Positions 8,230-16,927 of a DNA stretch of 52,943 nucleotides are shown one piece after another. Each line of letters starts with the position of its first letter. Position 1 is the stretch's first letter. Made by a program: the position numbers and the translations under genes. A model generated the notes under the pieces. That model did no database searches. It was given only the letters and a program-made list of their open reading frames with translations, and was not told the origin of the DNA. Origin of the DNA: Oscillospiraceae bacterium (GTDB lineage Bacteria; Bacillota; Clostridia; Oscillospirales; Oscillospiraceae); the NCBI GenBank assembly GCA_017524845.1, contig JAFXUU010000104.1:1-52943 (forward strand). The letters are read 5' to 3'.

Positions 8230-8257
8230 TTGATTCTCCCGGGAATCATGGTAGAAT
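8230..8257 (+). promoter_or_regulatory. Promoter of the tldD-tldE operon
   Basis: TTGATT (8230-8235), 16 bp, TAGAAT (8252-8257). An AAAGGAGG ribosome-binding site (8274-8281) lies 6 bases before ATG 8288. Confidence 0.65.
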
Positions 8258-8287
8258 AAGGCACAGCAAACAAAAAGGAGGTATCCG

Positions 8288-9673
8288 ATGCTTCAGGATA
8301 TACTGACTGCCCGGAAAGGGCAATTCGACCCCGGCGTCCATACGGAGCTGCGGGGCCAGCTCAACCGGCAGCGCCGGGTGGTGCTGCTCTCCGGCAACGT
8401 GGTGGCCAACGCCCGCGCCGACGTGTCCGGCGTCTCCGCCCGCGTCTGGCGGAACGGGACCTGCGGGTTCTCCTCCATGGCGGAGTATTCCCCGGAGGCG
8501 GCCCGGAAGGTACTGGAGGCCGCAACGGAGAACGCCGCGTTCATGGACGCCCACGTCCCCGCCGGGAAACCGCCCCTGCCCGCCCTGAAATACAGCCGCC
8601 GCGCCCTGGGCTGGGACATCCGGGACTGCGCCCAGAAGGAATACATCGAGGCCGCCCGGGCGCTGGACGCCTACGTGACGGAGCACTGCCCCAATCTGCT
8701 GAGCCGCACCGTCGTCGCCATGGAGGACTCCATGGAAAAGCTGCTGGTCACCTCCGACGGCATGGATTCCCACGTGATCGCCCCCCGCTCCTACTGCTAC
8801 GTGGTGCTGACGGCGGCCACCCCGGAGGGAGTCCCGGTGGAGGTCATGCGCGCCTTCGGCGGCGAGGGCACCTTCGACCGCAATTTCAGCGACCCCGCCT
8901 CCTGTTATAAGGAGATCGACAGGCTGTATGAGCAGCTCATGCAGAAGCGGGAGGGCGTCTATGCCGACGCCGGACTGAAGACCGTCATCCTGGGCGGCAT
9001 CATGACCGGCATGCTCTCCCACGAGGCCGTGGGCCACACCGTGGAGGCCGACCTGGTGCTGGGCGGCAGCGTGGCCGGTCCCTGCCTGCACAAGCAGGTG
9101 GCCAGCGAGAAGGTGAGCCTGACGGACTTCGCCCACACCGCCTTCGGCAAGCGCTGCCCCCTGCCCGTTTTCGTGGACGACGAGGGCACCCCCGCCGTGG
9201 ACGTGCCCCTCATCGAGAACGGCATCCTCACCGGCTATATGAACAACCGGGAGAGCGCGGAGCATTTCGGCATGGCCCCCGGCGGCAACGCCCGGGCCTG
9301 GCTCTTCTCCGACGAGCCCCTGATCCGCATGCGCAACACCTCGGTGCACCCCGGCACGGACAAGCTGGAGGACATGATCGCCTCCGTGGACGACGGGTAT
9401 TATCTCATCGATTCCGGCAACGGTCAGGCGGACACCACCGGGGAATTCATGTTCGGCGTGACCATGGGCTACGAGATCAAGAAGGGCAAGCTGGGCCGCG
9501 CCCTGCTGGACACCACCATCTCCGGCGTCGCCTTCGACATGCTCAAGACCGTGGATATGGTAGGGGACGAGATCGTCTGGTCCAGCTCCGGCTTCTGCGG
9601 AAAGAAGCAGCCCATGCCCGTGGGGATGGGCGGCCCGGCCCTGCGCTGCAAAGTGATGATCGGAGGTCGCTGA
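8288..9673 (+). CDS. tldD: TldD-type metalloprotease subunit
   Basis: 461 residues, cytoplasmic. The zinc motif HEAVGH lies at about residues 245-250 within 'MTGMLSHEAVGHTVEAD', the signature of the catalytic TldD subunit (PF01523). The C-terminal part includes 'YMNNRESAEHFGM' and 'TTGEFMFGVTMGYEI', typical of the TldD/PmbA beta-barrel domains. In E. coli, TldD and TldE form a heterodimer whose TldD subunit cleaves unfolded peptides and matures microcin-type precursors; in Clostridia its physiological substrate is generally unknown. The partner gene starts 1 base after this stop. No RiPP precursor or modifying enzyme is seen nearby, so a housekeeping peptidase role is more likely. An AAAGGAGG site decides the start. 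Confidence 0.93.
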   Translation: MLQDILTARKGQFDPGVHTELRGQLNRQRRVVLLSGNVVANARADVSGVSARVWRNGTCGFSSMAEYSPEAARKVLEAATENAAFMDAHVPAGKPPLPALKYSRRALGWDIRDCAQKEYIEAARALDAYVTEHCPNLLSRTVVAMEDSMEKLLVTSDGMDSHVIAPRSYCYVVLTAATPEGVPVEVMRAFGGEGTFDRNFSDPASCYKEIDRLYEQLMQKREGVYADAGLKTVILGGIMTGMLSHEAVGHTVEADLVLGGSVAGPCLHKQVASEKVSLTDFAHTAFGKRCPLPVFVDDEGTPAVDVPLIENGILTGYMNNRESAEHFGMAPGGNARAWLFSDEPLIRMRNTSVHPGTDKLEDMIASVDDGYYLIDSGNGQADTTGEFMFGVTMGYEIKKGKLGRALLDTTISGVAFDMLKTVDMVGDEIVWSSSGFCGKKQPMPVGMGGPALRCKVMIGGR

Positions 9674-9674
9674 G

Positions 9675-10976
9675 ATGGAAAGATTGACAGAGCTTGCCAG
9701 ACTGATCCTGGCGGAGGCCGAAAAGCTGGGGGCGGACTACGCCCAGTGCGAGGTGGCCGAAAGCGAAAAGCGGGAATTCAACGTGGACGGCGGCCGTTTC
9801 TCCCTCATGCGCACCCTTTTCGACCGGGAGGTCTCCGTTACGGTGCTGAAGGAGCAGCGCAAGGGCTCGGTGGGCATCAACCGCTTCGACGAGGAGAGCG
9901 TCCGCGCCGCCGTGGCGGACAGTCTGGCCGCCTGCGAGAGCGCCGAGCCGGACCCCGCCTGGGAATTCGACACGGAACCCAGGGAGGAGAGCTTCACCGA
10001 CGGCTGCCCCGACTGCGACGAGGAGGCCCTCTTCATGCGGACGCGGGAGCTGCTGCGGGACGTGAACGAGCGGCATCCGAAGATCATGATGGAGCAGATG
10101 ATCACCGAGCACGACGCGGAGCGCCGCGTCTATATGAACAGCGCCGGCGTCGTCTGCAAAACCACCTCCGGCTGGTATGACTTCGAGCTGATGTATTCCG
10201 CCCACGAGGGGGAGAAGGGCTCCTCCTTCTATGGCAGCAGCGTGAGGCTCCAGAACCTGGACAAGCCCGTGATCGACTGCGCCTTCATCGAAAAAGAGCT
10301 CGCCGACGTGGAAAAGCAGATCGAAACCAAGCCCATGGAGGGCAAGTTCGTGGGGACCGTGCTGCTGGCGCCCATGGCCCTGGCGGAAATCGTCCTTTCC
10401 ACGGTCAGCAACAGCTTCCTCTCCGACGCCGCCCTCATCGACGGCACCAGCATCTGGAAGGACAAGCTGGGCGAGCAGGTGGCGGATCCGGGCATCACCG
10501 TCTCCCTGCAGCCCCGCTGCCCCGACGTGGTCTGCGGCCAGCGCTACACCGGCGAGGGCTATGCCGCCGAGGACTTCGACGTGATCCGGGAGGGAAAGCT
10601 TCAGAGCTTCCTTCTCAGCCAGTACGGGGCCAACCGGGTGGGCGGCAAGCGCGCCCCCGCAAACGGCAGCAACGTGACCATGGCCCCCGGCGCCAAATCC
10701 CTGGAGGAGATCATCGGGGGCATCGAGCGGGGCGTGCTGGTGATGCGCTTCTCCGGCGGCGAGCCCGCGGCCAGCGGCGAATTCGCCGGCGTGGCGAAAA
10801 ACAGCTTCCTCATTGAAAACGGCCGGGTGACCGACGCCCTGGCAGAGACCATGATCAGCGGCTGCGTGCCGGACATGCTCATGAACGTCCGGGCCGTCAG
10901 CAGCGACGTGCTGAAGGACGGGACCATGGTCCTGCCCTACGTGGCCTTCGACGGCGTCACCGTCTCCGGAAGATAA
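9675..10976 (+). CDS. TldE/PmbA-type non-catalytic partner of TldD
   Basis: 433 residues. The protein has the TldD/PmbA fold features but no HExxxH motif. Its N-terminal segment ('LILAEAEKLGADYAQCEV', then 'SVTVLKEQRKGSVGIN') and C-terminal segment ('SGGEPAASGEFAGVAKNSF') are characteristic of the TldE/PmbA subunit. Known TldE proteins pair with TldD and form the chamber around the TldD active site without binding the catalytic zinc. The start codon is 1 base after the tldD stop, and the ribosome-binding site (CGGAGG) lies inside the end of tldD, so translation is coupled. A strong terminator follows, which makes this a two-gene operon. Confidence 0.9.
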   Translation: MERLTELARLILAEAEKLGADYAQCEVAESEKREFNVDGGRFSLMRTLFDREVSVTVLKEQRKGSVGINRFDEESVRAAVADSLAACESAEPDPAWEFDTEPREESFTDGCPDCDEEALFMRTRELLRDVNERHPKIMMEQMITEHDAERRVYMNSAGVVCKTTSGWYDFELMYSAHEGEKGSSFYGSSVRLQNLDKPVIDCAFIEKELADVEKQIETKPMEGKFVGTVLLAPMALAEIVLSTVSNSFLSDAALIDGTSIWKDKLGEQVADPGITVSLQPRCPDVVCGQRYTGEGYAAEDFDVIREGKLQSFLLSQYGANRVGGKRAPANGSNVTMAPGAKSLEEIIGGIERGVLVMRFSGGEPAASGEFAGVAKNSFLIENGRVTDALAETMISGCVPDMLMNVRAVSSDVLKDGTMVLPYVAFDGVTVSGR

Positions 10977-10989
10977 AGGGCTCCCGCCG

Positions 10990-11030
10990 AAGGGGCCGCA
11001 GCGGAAAAGAGCTGCGGCCCCTTCGTTCTC
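10990..11030 (+). terminator. Terminator after tldE
   Basis: A 13-bp stem, AAGGGGCCGCAGC (10990-11002) with GCTGCGGCCCCTT (11011-11023), has an 8-base loop and is followed by CGTTCTCT. The stem is long and perfect and the T-run poor. Confidence 0.7.
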
Positions 11031-11097
11031 TGCCCGGCGGGAACGGCGGTTTCCGAGGGCGCGGCCGGGCGATCTCCCGTTTTCCGGTCCGGAAATA

Positions 11098-11126
11098 TTG
11101 AAAAGCCGCCGGAGCCGTGATATATT
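11098..11126 (+). promoter_or_regulatory. Promoter of the tsaE-led operon
   Basis: TTGAAA (11098-11103), 17 bp, TATATT (11121-11126). AAGGAGG lies upstream of ATG 11170 (about 11154-11161). No strong terminator is seen until after 20149, so transcription may run from tsaE through the aminopeptidase gene. Confidence 0.7.
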
Positions 11127-11169
11127 ACCATGATGGCATGGAGCCAAACTGCCGAAGGAGGCGGAGCGC

Positions 11170-11586
11170 ATGACCGTGGAGACCCATTCCGAAGCGGAGA
11201 CCGAGGCCCTGGGGGAGCGGCTGGCCAAATGCCTGCGGGCCGGCAGCGTCTGCGCCCTCTACGGGGAGCTGGGGGCGGGGAAGACCGCCTTTGTCCGGGG
11301 CATGGCCCGGGGCCTGGGCGTCGAAGAGAGCGTCACCAGCCCCACCTTCACCATCGTGAACGAATACCCCGGCGATCCCCCCCTCTTCCACTTCGACATG
11401 TATCGCCTGAAGAACGCCGAGGAGCTCTACGGTATCGGCTGGGAGGACTATCTGGACCGGGAGGGCGTCTGCGTCACCGAATGGAGCGAAAACGTGGAGG
11501 AAGCCCTGCCGGAGGACGCGGTGCGGGTGCGCATCCGGCGTCTGAGCGACACGGACCGGCGCATCGCCATCGAGGGCATGCTATGA
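11170..11586 (+). CDS. tsaE: tRNA t6A biosynthesis ATPase TsaE
   Basis: 138 residues, a normal length for TsaE. The P-loop GELGAGKT is at residues 32-39, followed by 'VTSPTFTIVNEY', a TsaE hallmark, and 'FDMYRL' and 'GWEDYL' segments. TsaE works with TsaB and TsaD in transferring threonylcarbamoyl from the TsaC product to A37 of ANN-decoding tRNAs, and its ATPase is needed for turnover. tsaB follows with a 4-base ATGA overlap, and tsaC is further along the same operon, which supports the assignment. TsaD is not in the window. ATG 11170 has AAGGAGG at a good distance. Confidence 0.95.
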   Translation: MTVETHSEAETEALGERLAKCLRAGSVCALYGELGAGKTAFVRGMARGLGVEESVTSPTFTIVNEYPGDPPLFHFDMYRLKNAEELYGIGWEDYLDREGVCVTEWSENVEEALPEDAVRVRIRRLSDTDRRIAIEGML

Positions 11587-12284
11587 GGATACTGGCGCTG
11601 GAATCCACCGCCCGGGCGGCCTCCGCCGCCCTTTGGGAGGACGGGCGCTGCGTGGGACTTTATCTTCAGAACTGCGGCCTCACCCACTCCCAGACCCTTC
11701 TGCCCATGGTGGAAAACCTTTTGAAGGGCTGCTCCCTCCGGGTAACGGATGCGGACCTCATCGCCGTTGCCCGGGGACCCGGCTCCTTCACCGGCGTGCG
11801 CATCGGCGTGGCGGCGGCCAAGGGCCTCAGCTGGGGGGCGGACAGGCCCTGCTGCGGCGTTTCCACCCTGGAGGCCATGGCGATGCAGGCCCTGTGCCTG
11901 GAGGGCAGACTCCTGTGCTGCTGCATGGACGCCCGCCGGGGCCAGGTGTACAACGCCCTTTTCCGGGTGTCGGGCGGGAGACCGGAGCGCCTTTCGGAGG
12001 ACCGGGCCCTTTCCCTGGCGGAGCTCCTGCCGGAGCTCCCGGAGGCCCCCGTCCTGCTGGGCGACGGGGCGGAGCTGACGGCAAGGGCCATGGAGGAAGC
12101 GGCCCTGCCCTATACCCTGGCCCCGGAGCCGCTGCGCATCCAGAGCGCCTGGGGCGTGGCCCTGGCGGCGGCAAAGGCTCCCCGGGAGAGCTGGGGCGAG
12201 CCGGAGCCGGTGTACCTGCGTCTGAGCCAGGCGGAGCGGGAGCGGCTGGAGCGCCTGGAGCGGGAAAAAGAGAACAACGCCTGA
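11583..12284 (+). CDS. tsaB: tRNA t6A biosynthesis protein TsaB
   Basis: 233 residues, an ASKHA-fold pseudo-peptidase. It starts 'MRILALESTARAASAAL' and carries 'GLTHSQTLLPMVENLL', 'VARGPGSFTGVRIGV', and 'CCCMDARRGQVYNALF', all classic TsaB (YeaZ) segments. TsaB scaffolds the TsaD catalytic subunit in the t6A complex. The start is ATG 11583, giving a 4-base overlap with tsaE; the frame is open further upstream but that part is only antiphase tsaE sequence. The C-terminus is Arg/Glu-rich. upp follows after 30 bases. Confidence 0.93.
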   Translation: MRILALESTARAASAALWEDGRCVGLYLQNCGLTHSQTLLPMVENLLKGCSLRVTDADLIAVARGPGSFTGVRIGVAAAKGLSWGADRPCCGVSTLEAMAMQALCLEGRLLCCCMDARRGQVYNALFRVSGGRPERLSEDRALSLAELLPELPEAPVLLGDGAELTARAMEEAALPYTLAPEPLRIQSAWGVALAAAKAPRESWGEPEPVYLRLSQAERERLERLEREKENNA

Positions 12285-12314
12285 TAATTCGAACAGGATA
12301 AAGGAGATACGCAA

Positions 12315-12944
12315 ATGGGAACGCTGCACGTTTTGAACCATCCCCTGATCCAGCACAAGCTGAGCATCCTGCGGGACAAGAATACCAGCGTCAAGGAGTT
12401 CCGCGAGCTCATCAGCGAGATCGCGGGCCTGATGTGCTTTGAGGCCACCCGGGACATGCCCACCGAGGAGGTGGAGGTGGAGACCCCCGTGGCCATCGCC
12501 CGGGCGCGCCGTCTGGCGGGCAAGAAGATGGCCATCGTGCCCATCCTCCGGGCCGGTCTGGGCATGGTGGACGGCATCGTCCAGCTGGTCCCCGGCTGCA
12601 AGGTGGGGCACATCGGCCTCTACCGGGACCCGGAGACCCTGCAGCCGGTGGAATACTACTGCAAGCTCCCCAACGACATCGCCGACCGGGAGATCATCGT
12701 CCTCGATCCCATGCTGGCTACCGGCGGCAGCGCCAGCGCGGCCATCGGCTTCATCAAGTCCCACGGCGGGCGGCACATCCGCCTCATGTGCATCATCGGC
12801 GCTCCCGTGGGGGCGGACAAGGTGATGGCGGACCATCCGGACGTGGACGTTTACGTGGCGGCCATGGACAGCCACCTCAACGATCACGGCTACATCGTTC
12901 CCGGCCTGGGCGACGCGGGCGACCGCATCTTCGGCACCAAGTAA
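12315..12944 (+). CDS. upp: Uracil phosphoribosyltransferase
   Basis: 209 residues, the usual length. The protein converts uracil and PRPP to UMP in pyrimidine salvage. It shows the Upp N-terminus ('[20 protein letters not shown]'), the '[13 protein letters not shown]' segment, the PRPP-binding loop '[15 protein letters not shown]', and the C-terminal uracil-binding '[19 protein letters not shown]'. A ribosome-binding site AAAGGAG lies 8 bases before ATG 12315. The next gene begins on the base directly after the TAA stop. In Bacillus, upp lies near the prfA-ywlC region too, so this placement is a rearranged version of known synteny. Confidence 0.97.
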   Translation: MGTLHVLNHPLIQHKLSILRDKNTSVKEFRELISEIAGLMCFEATRDMPTEEVEVETPVAIARARRLAGKKMAIVPILRAGLGMVDGIVQLVPGCKVGHIGLYRDPETLQPVEYYCKLPNDIADREIIVLDPMLATGGSASAAIGFIKSHGGRHIRLMCIIGAPVGADKVMADHPDVDVYVAAMDSHLNDHGYIVPGLGDAGDRIFGTK

Positions 12945-14840
12945 GTGGTCGACATCTCGGTCAAGGGCGTCTGGAAGGCCTTTGAACAGGACAAGAATAT
13001 CCTGAAGGGCGTGGACCTGGAGATCTTCGAGGGGGAGCGCGTGGGGCTGCTGGGGCGCAACGGCGCCGGAAAAAGCACCCTGTTCAGGATCATCACCGGG
13101 GAGCTGGAGGCCGACCGGGGCGAAGTGGTGCTGGGCACGGGGAAGCGCGTGGGCATCCTGACGCAGATCCCCCGTTTTCCGGAGGACTTCACCACCGAGG
13201 ACGTGCTGAAGACCGCCCAGGCCCGGCTGGATGAGATGCACCGCCGCCTCACGGGCATGCAGAAAGCCATGGCGGCCGGGGAAGAGGTGGACGCCGCCGC
13301 CTACGACCGGCTCCAGAGCGCCTTCGAGGGCCTGGGGGGCTATGAGACGGAGGTCCGGCGCAGCAAGGTGGCCAACGGCCTGGACATCCCGCAGGAGATG
13401 CGGGAGCGGCCCTTCCGCCTCCTGTCCGGCGGGGAGAAGACGCGGGTGAACCTGGCCCGTCTCATCCTGGAGGAAACGGACATCCTCCTGCTGGACGAGC
13501 CCACGAACCATCTGGACCTCAGCGCCACCGAATGGCTGGAGGATTATCTGCTCCATTTCCGGGGCACCGTCCTCACCATCTCCCACGACCGCTGGTTCCT
13601 GGACAGGGCGGTGCAGCGCATCGTGGAGCTGGCGGACGGGAAGGCCGAGCTCTATTCCGGCAATTACAGCTTCTTCGTGGTGGAGAAGCAGCGGCGCTAC
13701 GAGGAGGCCCGGAAGGCCTGGGAGAAGAATCAGAAGCAGATCGCCCAGCTGCAGAAGGCGGCGGACGACCTGCACCTCTGGGCCTTCATGGGGGCGGACA
13801 AGCTCCACAAGCGGGCCTTTTCCATGGAGAAGCGCATCGAGCGCCTGAAGCAGACGGAGAAGCCCCGGGAGGAGCGGAGGCTGAAGGCCCGCTTCGGGGA
13901 GACCGGCTTCCGGGGGGATGAGGCGCTGGTGGTCCACGGCCTGACGAAGGCTTACGGGGGCCGCACCCTTTTTGAAGACGCGGAGCTCCTGGTCACCGGC
14001 GGGGAGCGCATCGCCCTCATCGGGGACAACGGCACCGGCAAATCCACCTTCCTCTCCATCCTCATGGGGAAGGAGACCGCGGACGCCGGGGTCTGTCACT
14101 TCGGCCCGGCGGTGAAGGCCGCCATGCTGGAGCAGCAGGTGCACTTCGAGCGCATGGACCGCACCCTGGCGGACACCATGCTCTATGAGGGCGGCTGCAC
14201 CCCCCAGCAGGCCAGGGACCGGCTGGGCGCCTTCGGCTTCTCCGGGGAGGACGCCTTCAAATACGTGGGGGACCTTTCCGGCGGCGAGCTGAGCCGCCTG
14301 CGCCTCTGCATCCTGATGAAGGAGGACGTGAACTTCCTCATCCTGGACGAGCCCACCAACCATCTGGACCTCCTCTCCCGGGAGTGGATGGAGGACGCCC
14401 TTTCCGATTACGGGGAGGCCCTCCTGTTCGTCAGCCACGACCGCTGGTTCATCTCCCGCTTCGCCACCCGCATCTGGGAGCTGGAGGACGGGAGGATCAC
14501 CGACTGGCGCTGTTCCTTCGAGGAATACCGCGCCCGGAAGGAACGGTCTGCCCAGGCTGCCCTGGCCCGGCAGGCGGAGGAAAAAAAGCAGCAGAAGCGG
14601 GAAAAGCCCAAGAAGGAGAAGCCCGCCGGGGGCCAGAAGGCCCTGCAGAAGAAGCTGGCCGCCCTGGAGCGGGAGATCGCCGCCGGGGAGGAGCAGCTCC
14701 GCCGCCTGGACGGGGAGATCCAGGAAAACGCCACGGATTACGAGGCGCTGAGCCGCCTCTTTGAGGAAAAAGCCGCCGCGGAGGCGGCGCTGGAGGAAGC
14801 GTACGAGGCCTGGGGCGCGCTCTCGGAGGACGGGGAGTGA
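12945..14840 (+). CDS. ABC-F family ribosome-associated ATPase
   Basis: 631 residues with two ABC domains and no membrane segments, the ABC-F layout. Domain 1 has Walker A GRNGAGKST at 37-45, signature LSGGEKTRVNLA, and Walker B 'ILLLDEPTNHLD'. The interdomain linker (about 225-330) is charged and helical. Domain 2 has GDNGTGKST, LSGGELSRLRLC, and 'FLILDEPTNHLD'. The last 100 residues are a Lys/Glu/Gln-rich coiled coil as in Uup/YdiF-type members. ABC-F proteins bind the ribosomal E site and relieve stalls or confer antibiotic protection; subfamily and role cannot be fixed from sequence alone. GTG 12945 abuts the upp stop, giving tight translational coupling. The neighbours (prfA, t6A genes) suggest a translation factor rather than a resistance gene. 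Confidence 0.92.
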   Translation: MVDISVKGVWKAFEQDKNILKGVDLEIFEGERVGLLGRNGAGKSTLFRIITGELEADRGEVVLGTGKRVGILTQIPRFPEDFTTEDVLKTAQARLDEMHRRLTGMQKAMAAGEEVDAAAYDRLQSAFEGLGGYETEVRRSKVANGLDIPQEMRERPFRLLSGGEKTRVNLARLILEETDILLLDEPTNHLDLSATEWLEDYLLHFRGTVLTISHDRWFLDRAVQRIVELADGKAELYSGNYSFFVVEKQRRYEEARKAWEKNQKQIAQLQKAADDLHLWAFMGADKLHKRAFSMEKRIERLKQTEKPREERRLKARFGETGFRGDEALVVHGLTKAYGGRTLFEDAELLVTGGERIALIGDNGTGKSTFLSILMGKETADAGVCHFGPAVKAAMLEQQVHFERMDRTLADTMLYEGGCTPQQARDRLGAFGFSGEDAFKYVGDLSGGELSRLRLCILMKEDVNFLILDEPTNHLDLLSREWMEDALSDYGEALLFVSHDRWFISRFATRIWELEDGRITDWRCSFEEYRARKERSAQAALARQAEEKKQQKREKPKKEKPAGGQKALQKKLAALEREIAAGEEQLRRLDGEIQENATDYEALSRLFEEKAAAEAALEEAYEAWGALSEDGE

Positions 14841-14861
14841 GCCGCCGGCGGGAAGGAACGG

Positions 14862-15926
14862 ATGCGGGAAAAGCTGATCGCCATCGAGAAAAAATACGGG
14901 CAGCTGGAGGCCAGACTGGCCGATCCCGCCTGTTATAACGATCCGGAGGCCCTGCGGAAGCTCACCCGGGAGCAGAAGGAGCTGCAGCCCGTGGCGGAAA
15001 AGCTGCGGGAGCTGCGGAGGCTGGAGGCTCAGCTGGCGGAGGCGGAGGAGCTGCTGCGCTCCGGGGACGGGGAGCTGCGCGCCCTGGCCCGGGAGGAGCT
15101 GGAAACGGGCAGGATCCGGCAGACGGCCCTGGAGGAGGAGCTGAAGGTCCTCCTGCTGCCCCGGGATCCGGACGACGGACGCAACGTCATCATGGAGATC
15201 CGGGCAGGCGCCGGGGGAGACGAGGCCGCCCTTTTCGCCCATTCCCTCTACCGAATGTACGCCATGTACGCGGAGAAGAACGGCTGGCGGCTGGAGCTGA
15301 CGAACCTGAACGAGACGGAGCTGGGCGGGGCCAAAGAGGTCTGCTTCCGGGTGGAAGGGGCGGAGGCCTACGCCCGCCTGAAATTCGAGAGCGGCGTCCA
15401 CCGGGTGCAGCGGGTGCCGGACACGGAGACCCAGGGACGCATCCACACCTCCACCGTCACGGTGGCGGTGCTCCCGGAGCTGGACGAGGTGGAATTCCGC
15501 CTGGACGAGAAGGACCTGCGCATCGACGTGTTCCGCTCCTCCGGCGCGGGCGGGCAGAAGGTGAACAAGACCTCCTCCGCCATCCGCGTCACCCACCTGC
15601 CCACGGGCATGGTGGTGGAATGCCAGGACGAGCGCAGCCAGTATAAAAACAAGGACCGGGCGCTCAGCATCCTGCGGAGCAAGCTCTATGAGCTGGAAAA
15701 GGAGAAGCAGCGCTCCGCAGTGGCGGCGGAGCGGAAGAGCCAGGTGGGCACCGGCATGCGCAACGAGCGCATCCGCACCTACAATTTCCCCCAGGGCAGG
15801 GTGACGGACCACCGCATCGGCCTGACCCTGTATAAGATCGACGCCGTGATGGACGGAGATCTGGAGGAGCTGATCGCCGCCCTGCGGGCGGCGGAGCAGG
15901 CGGAAAGGCTGCGGGGAGCGGAATGA
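14862..15926 (+). CDS. prfA: Peptide chain release factor 1
   Basis: 354 residues, the standard RF1 length. The GGQ peptidyl-hydrolysis motif is at 230-232 in 'SSGAGGQKVNKTSSA'. The codon-recognition tripeptide is of the RF1 type PxT (here PDT, in 'VQRVPDTETQGRIHTS') and not the RF2 SPF. 'NVIMEIRAGAGGDEA' is also typical. RF1 ends translation at UAA and UAG. The gene overlaps tsaC by 4 bases. In Bacillus and many Firmicutes prmC, which methylates the GGQ glutamine, lies between prfA and the Sua5 gene; here it is absent from that slot. Confidence 0.97.
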   Translation: MREKLIAIEKKYGQLEARLADPACYNDPEALRKLTREQKELQPVAEKLRELRRLEAQLAEAEELLRSGDGELRALAREELETGRIRQTALEEELKVLLLPRDPDDGRNVIMEIRAGAGGDEAALFAHSLYRMYAMYAEKNGWRLELTNLNETELGGAKEVCFRVEGAEAYARLKFESGVHRVQRVPDTETQGRIHTSTVTVAVLPELDEVEFRLDEKDLRIDVFRSSGAGGQKVNKTSSAIRVTHLPTGMVVECQDERSQYKNKDRALSILRSKLYELEKEKQRSAVAAERKSQVGTGMRNERIRTYNFPQGRVTDHRIGLTLYKIDAVMDGDLEELIAALRAAEQAERLRGAE

Positions 15927-16927
15927 AGACGGAGCTTTTGGATGCCTCCGGAGCCGCCCGCGCCGCGGAGCTCCTGCGGGCCGGGGGCCTGGTGGCCCTC
16001 CCCACGGAGACGGTCTACGGCCTGGGAGCCAACGGCCTGGACGAGAAGGCCGTGGCCCGCATCTTCGAAGTGAAGGGCCGCCCCCAGGACAATCCCCTCA
16101 TCCTGCACGTGGCCTCGGCGGAGGATCTGGACAGGTGGTGCCGGGATATCCCGGCGGAGGCCCGTGCGCTGACGGAGCGATTCTGGCCCGGCCCCCTCAC
16201 CCTGGTGCTCCGCCGGCGGCCCTCGGTGCCCCTGCGGGTAACGGCGGGGCTGGAGACGGTGGCCATGCGCTGCCCGGACCATCCCCTGACGAGGGAGGTG
16301 CTGCGCCTGGCGGGCGTGCCCGTGGCGGCCCCCAGCGCCAACCTCTCCGGCAAGCCCAGCACCACCACCGCGGCGCACTGCGTCCACGACCTTTGGGGAA
16401 AGGTGGAGGCCATCCTGGACGGAGGCCCCTGCCGGGTGGGCCTGGAATCCACCATCCTGGATCTCAGCGTTTTCCCGCCCCGGGTGCTGCGGCCCGGCGG
16501 CGTCACCCTGGAGCAGCTGCGCGCCGTCCTGCCGGAGACGGAGCTGGACCCGGGCCTGGTGCGGCCCGACGAGATCCCCAAGGCCCCCGGCATGAAATAC
16601 CGTCACTATTCTCCCCAGGCGGAGCTGCGCCTCCTGCGGGGGGAGAAGGAACGGTTTTTCGATTATGTAAACTCACTTCCCGACGCGGGCACGGCCGTGC
16701 TCTGCTATGCCGGGGAGGAAGGGAATTTCCCCGGCAAGCGGGCCCTGGCCTATGGCCGGGAGGACGCGCCGGAGACCCTGGCTGCCGGGCTTTTCGACAG
16801 TCTGCGGGCCCTGGATACGCCGGAGGTCGCCCTCATCTGTGTCCGCTGCCCCTCGGAGGAGGGCGTGGGCCGGGCGGTGGTGAACCGGCTGAAAAAGGCG
16901 GCGGGAGGGAAGATAACGTGTTTGTGA
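15923..16927 (+). CDS. tsaC: L-threonylcarbamoyladenylate synthase (Sua5 type)
   Basis: 334 residues, the long Sua5/YwlC form with a C-terminal Sua5 domain (about 220-334). The N-terminal YrdC domain has 'GGLVALPTETVYGLG', the 'KGRPQDNPLILHV' substrate loop, 'FWPGPLTLVL', and 'PVAAPSANLSGKPS'. It makes threonylcarbamoyl-AMP from threonine, bicarbonate and ATP, the first step of tRNA t6A synthesis, feeding TsaB/TsaE encoded upstream. The start overlaps the prfA stop (ATGA). Its stop overlaps the next start by 10 bases. Confidence 0.95.
   Translation: MKTELLDASGAARAAELLRAGGLVALPTETVYGLGANGLDEKAVARIFEVKGRPQDNPLILHVASAEDLDRWCRDIPAEARALTERFWPGPLTLVLRRRPSVPLRVTAGLETVAMRCPDHPLTREVLRLAGVPVAAPSANLSGKPSTTTAAHCVHDLWGKVEAILDGGPCRVGLESTILDLSVFPPRVLRPGGVTLEQLRAVLPETELDPGLVRPDEIPKAPGMKYRHYSPQAELRLLRGEKERFFDYVNSLPDAGTAVLCYAGEEGNFPGKRALAYGREDAPETLAAGLFDSLRALDTPEVALICVRCPSEEGVGRAVVNRLKKAAGGKITCL

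Noticed and set aside
7642-8273. Reverse-strand frames across the end of the FAD oxidoreductase gene and the following gap
   Set aside because: They cover a terminator, a palindromic repeat and a promoter on the + strand, and have no homology that I recognise.
8288-10976. TldD/TldE as part of a RiPP biosynthetic cluster
   Set aside because: No precursor peptide, modifying enzyme or exporter is next to the pair; a terminator and separate promoters bound the two genes.
11448-15812. A 1454-codon open frame on the - strand opposite tsaB, upp, the ABC-F gene and prfA
   Set aside because: It is antisense to four well-recognised genes, is rich in Leu/Pro/Gly/His repeats typical of the complement of GC-rich codons, and has no known domain. 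It is a composition artefact.
16135-16917. Upstream extension of the coaE-ectB frame to 16135, which would fuse it to another 261 residues
   Set aside because: This segment is the antiphase reading of tsaC and is Gly/Pro/Arg-rich with no domain. GTG 16918 has a good ribosome-binding site and matches the CoaE N-terminus.
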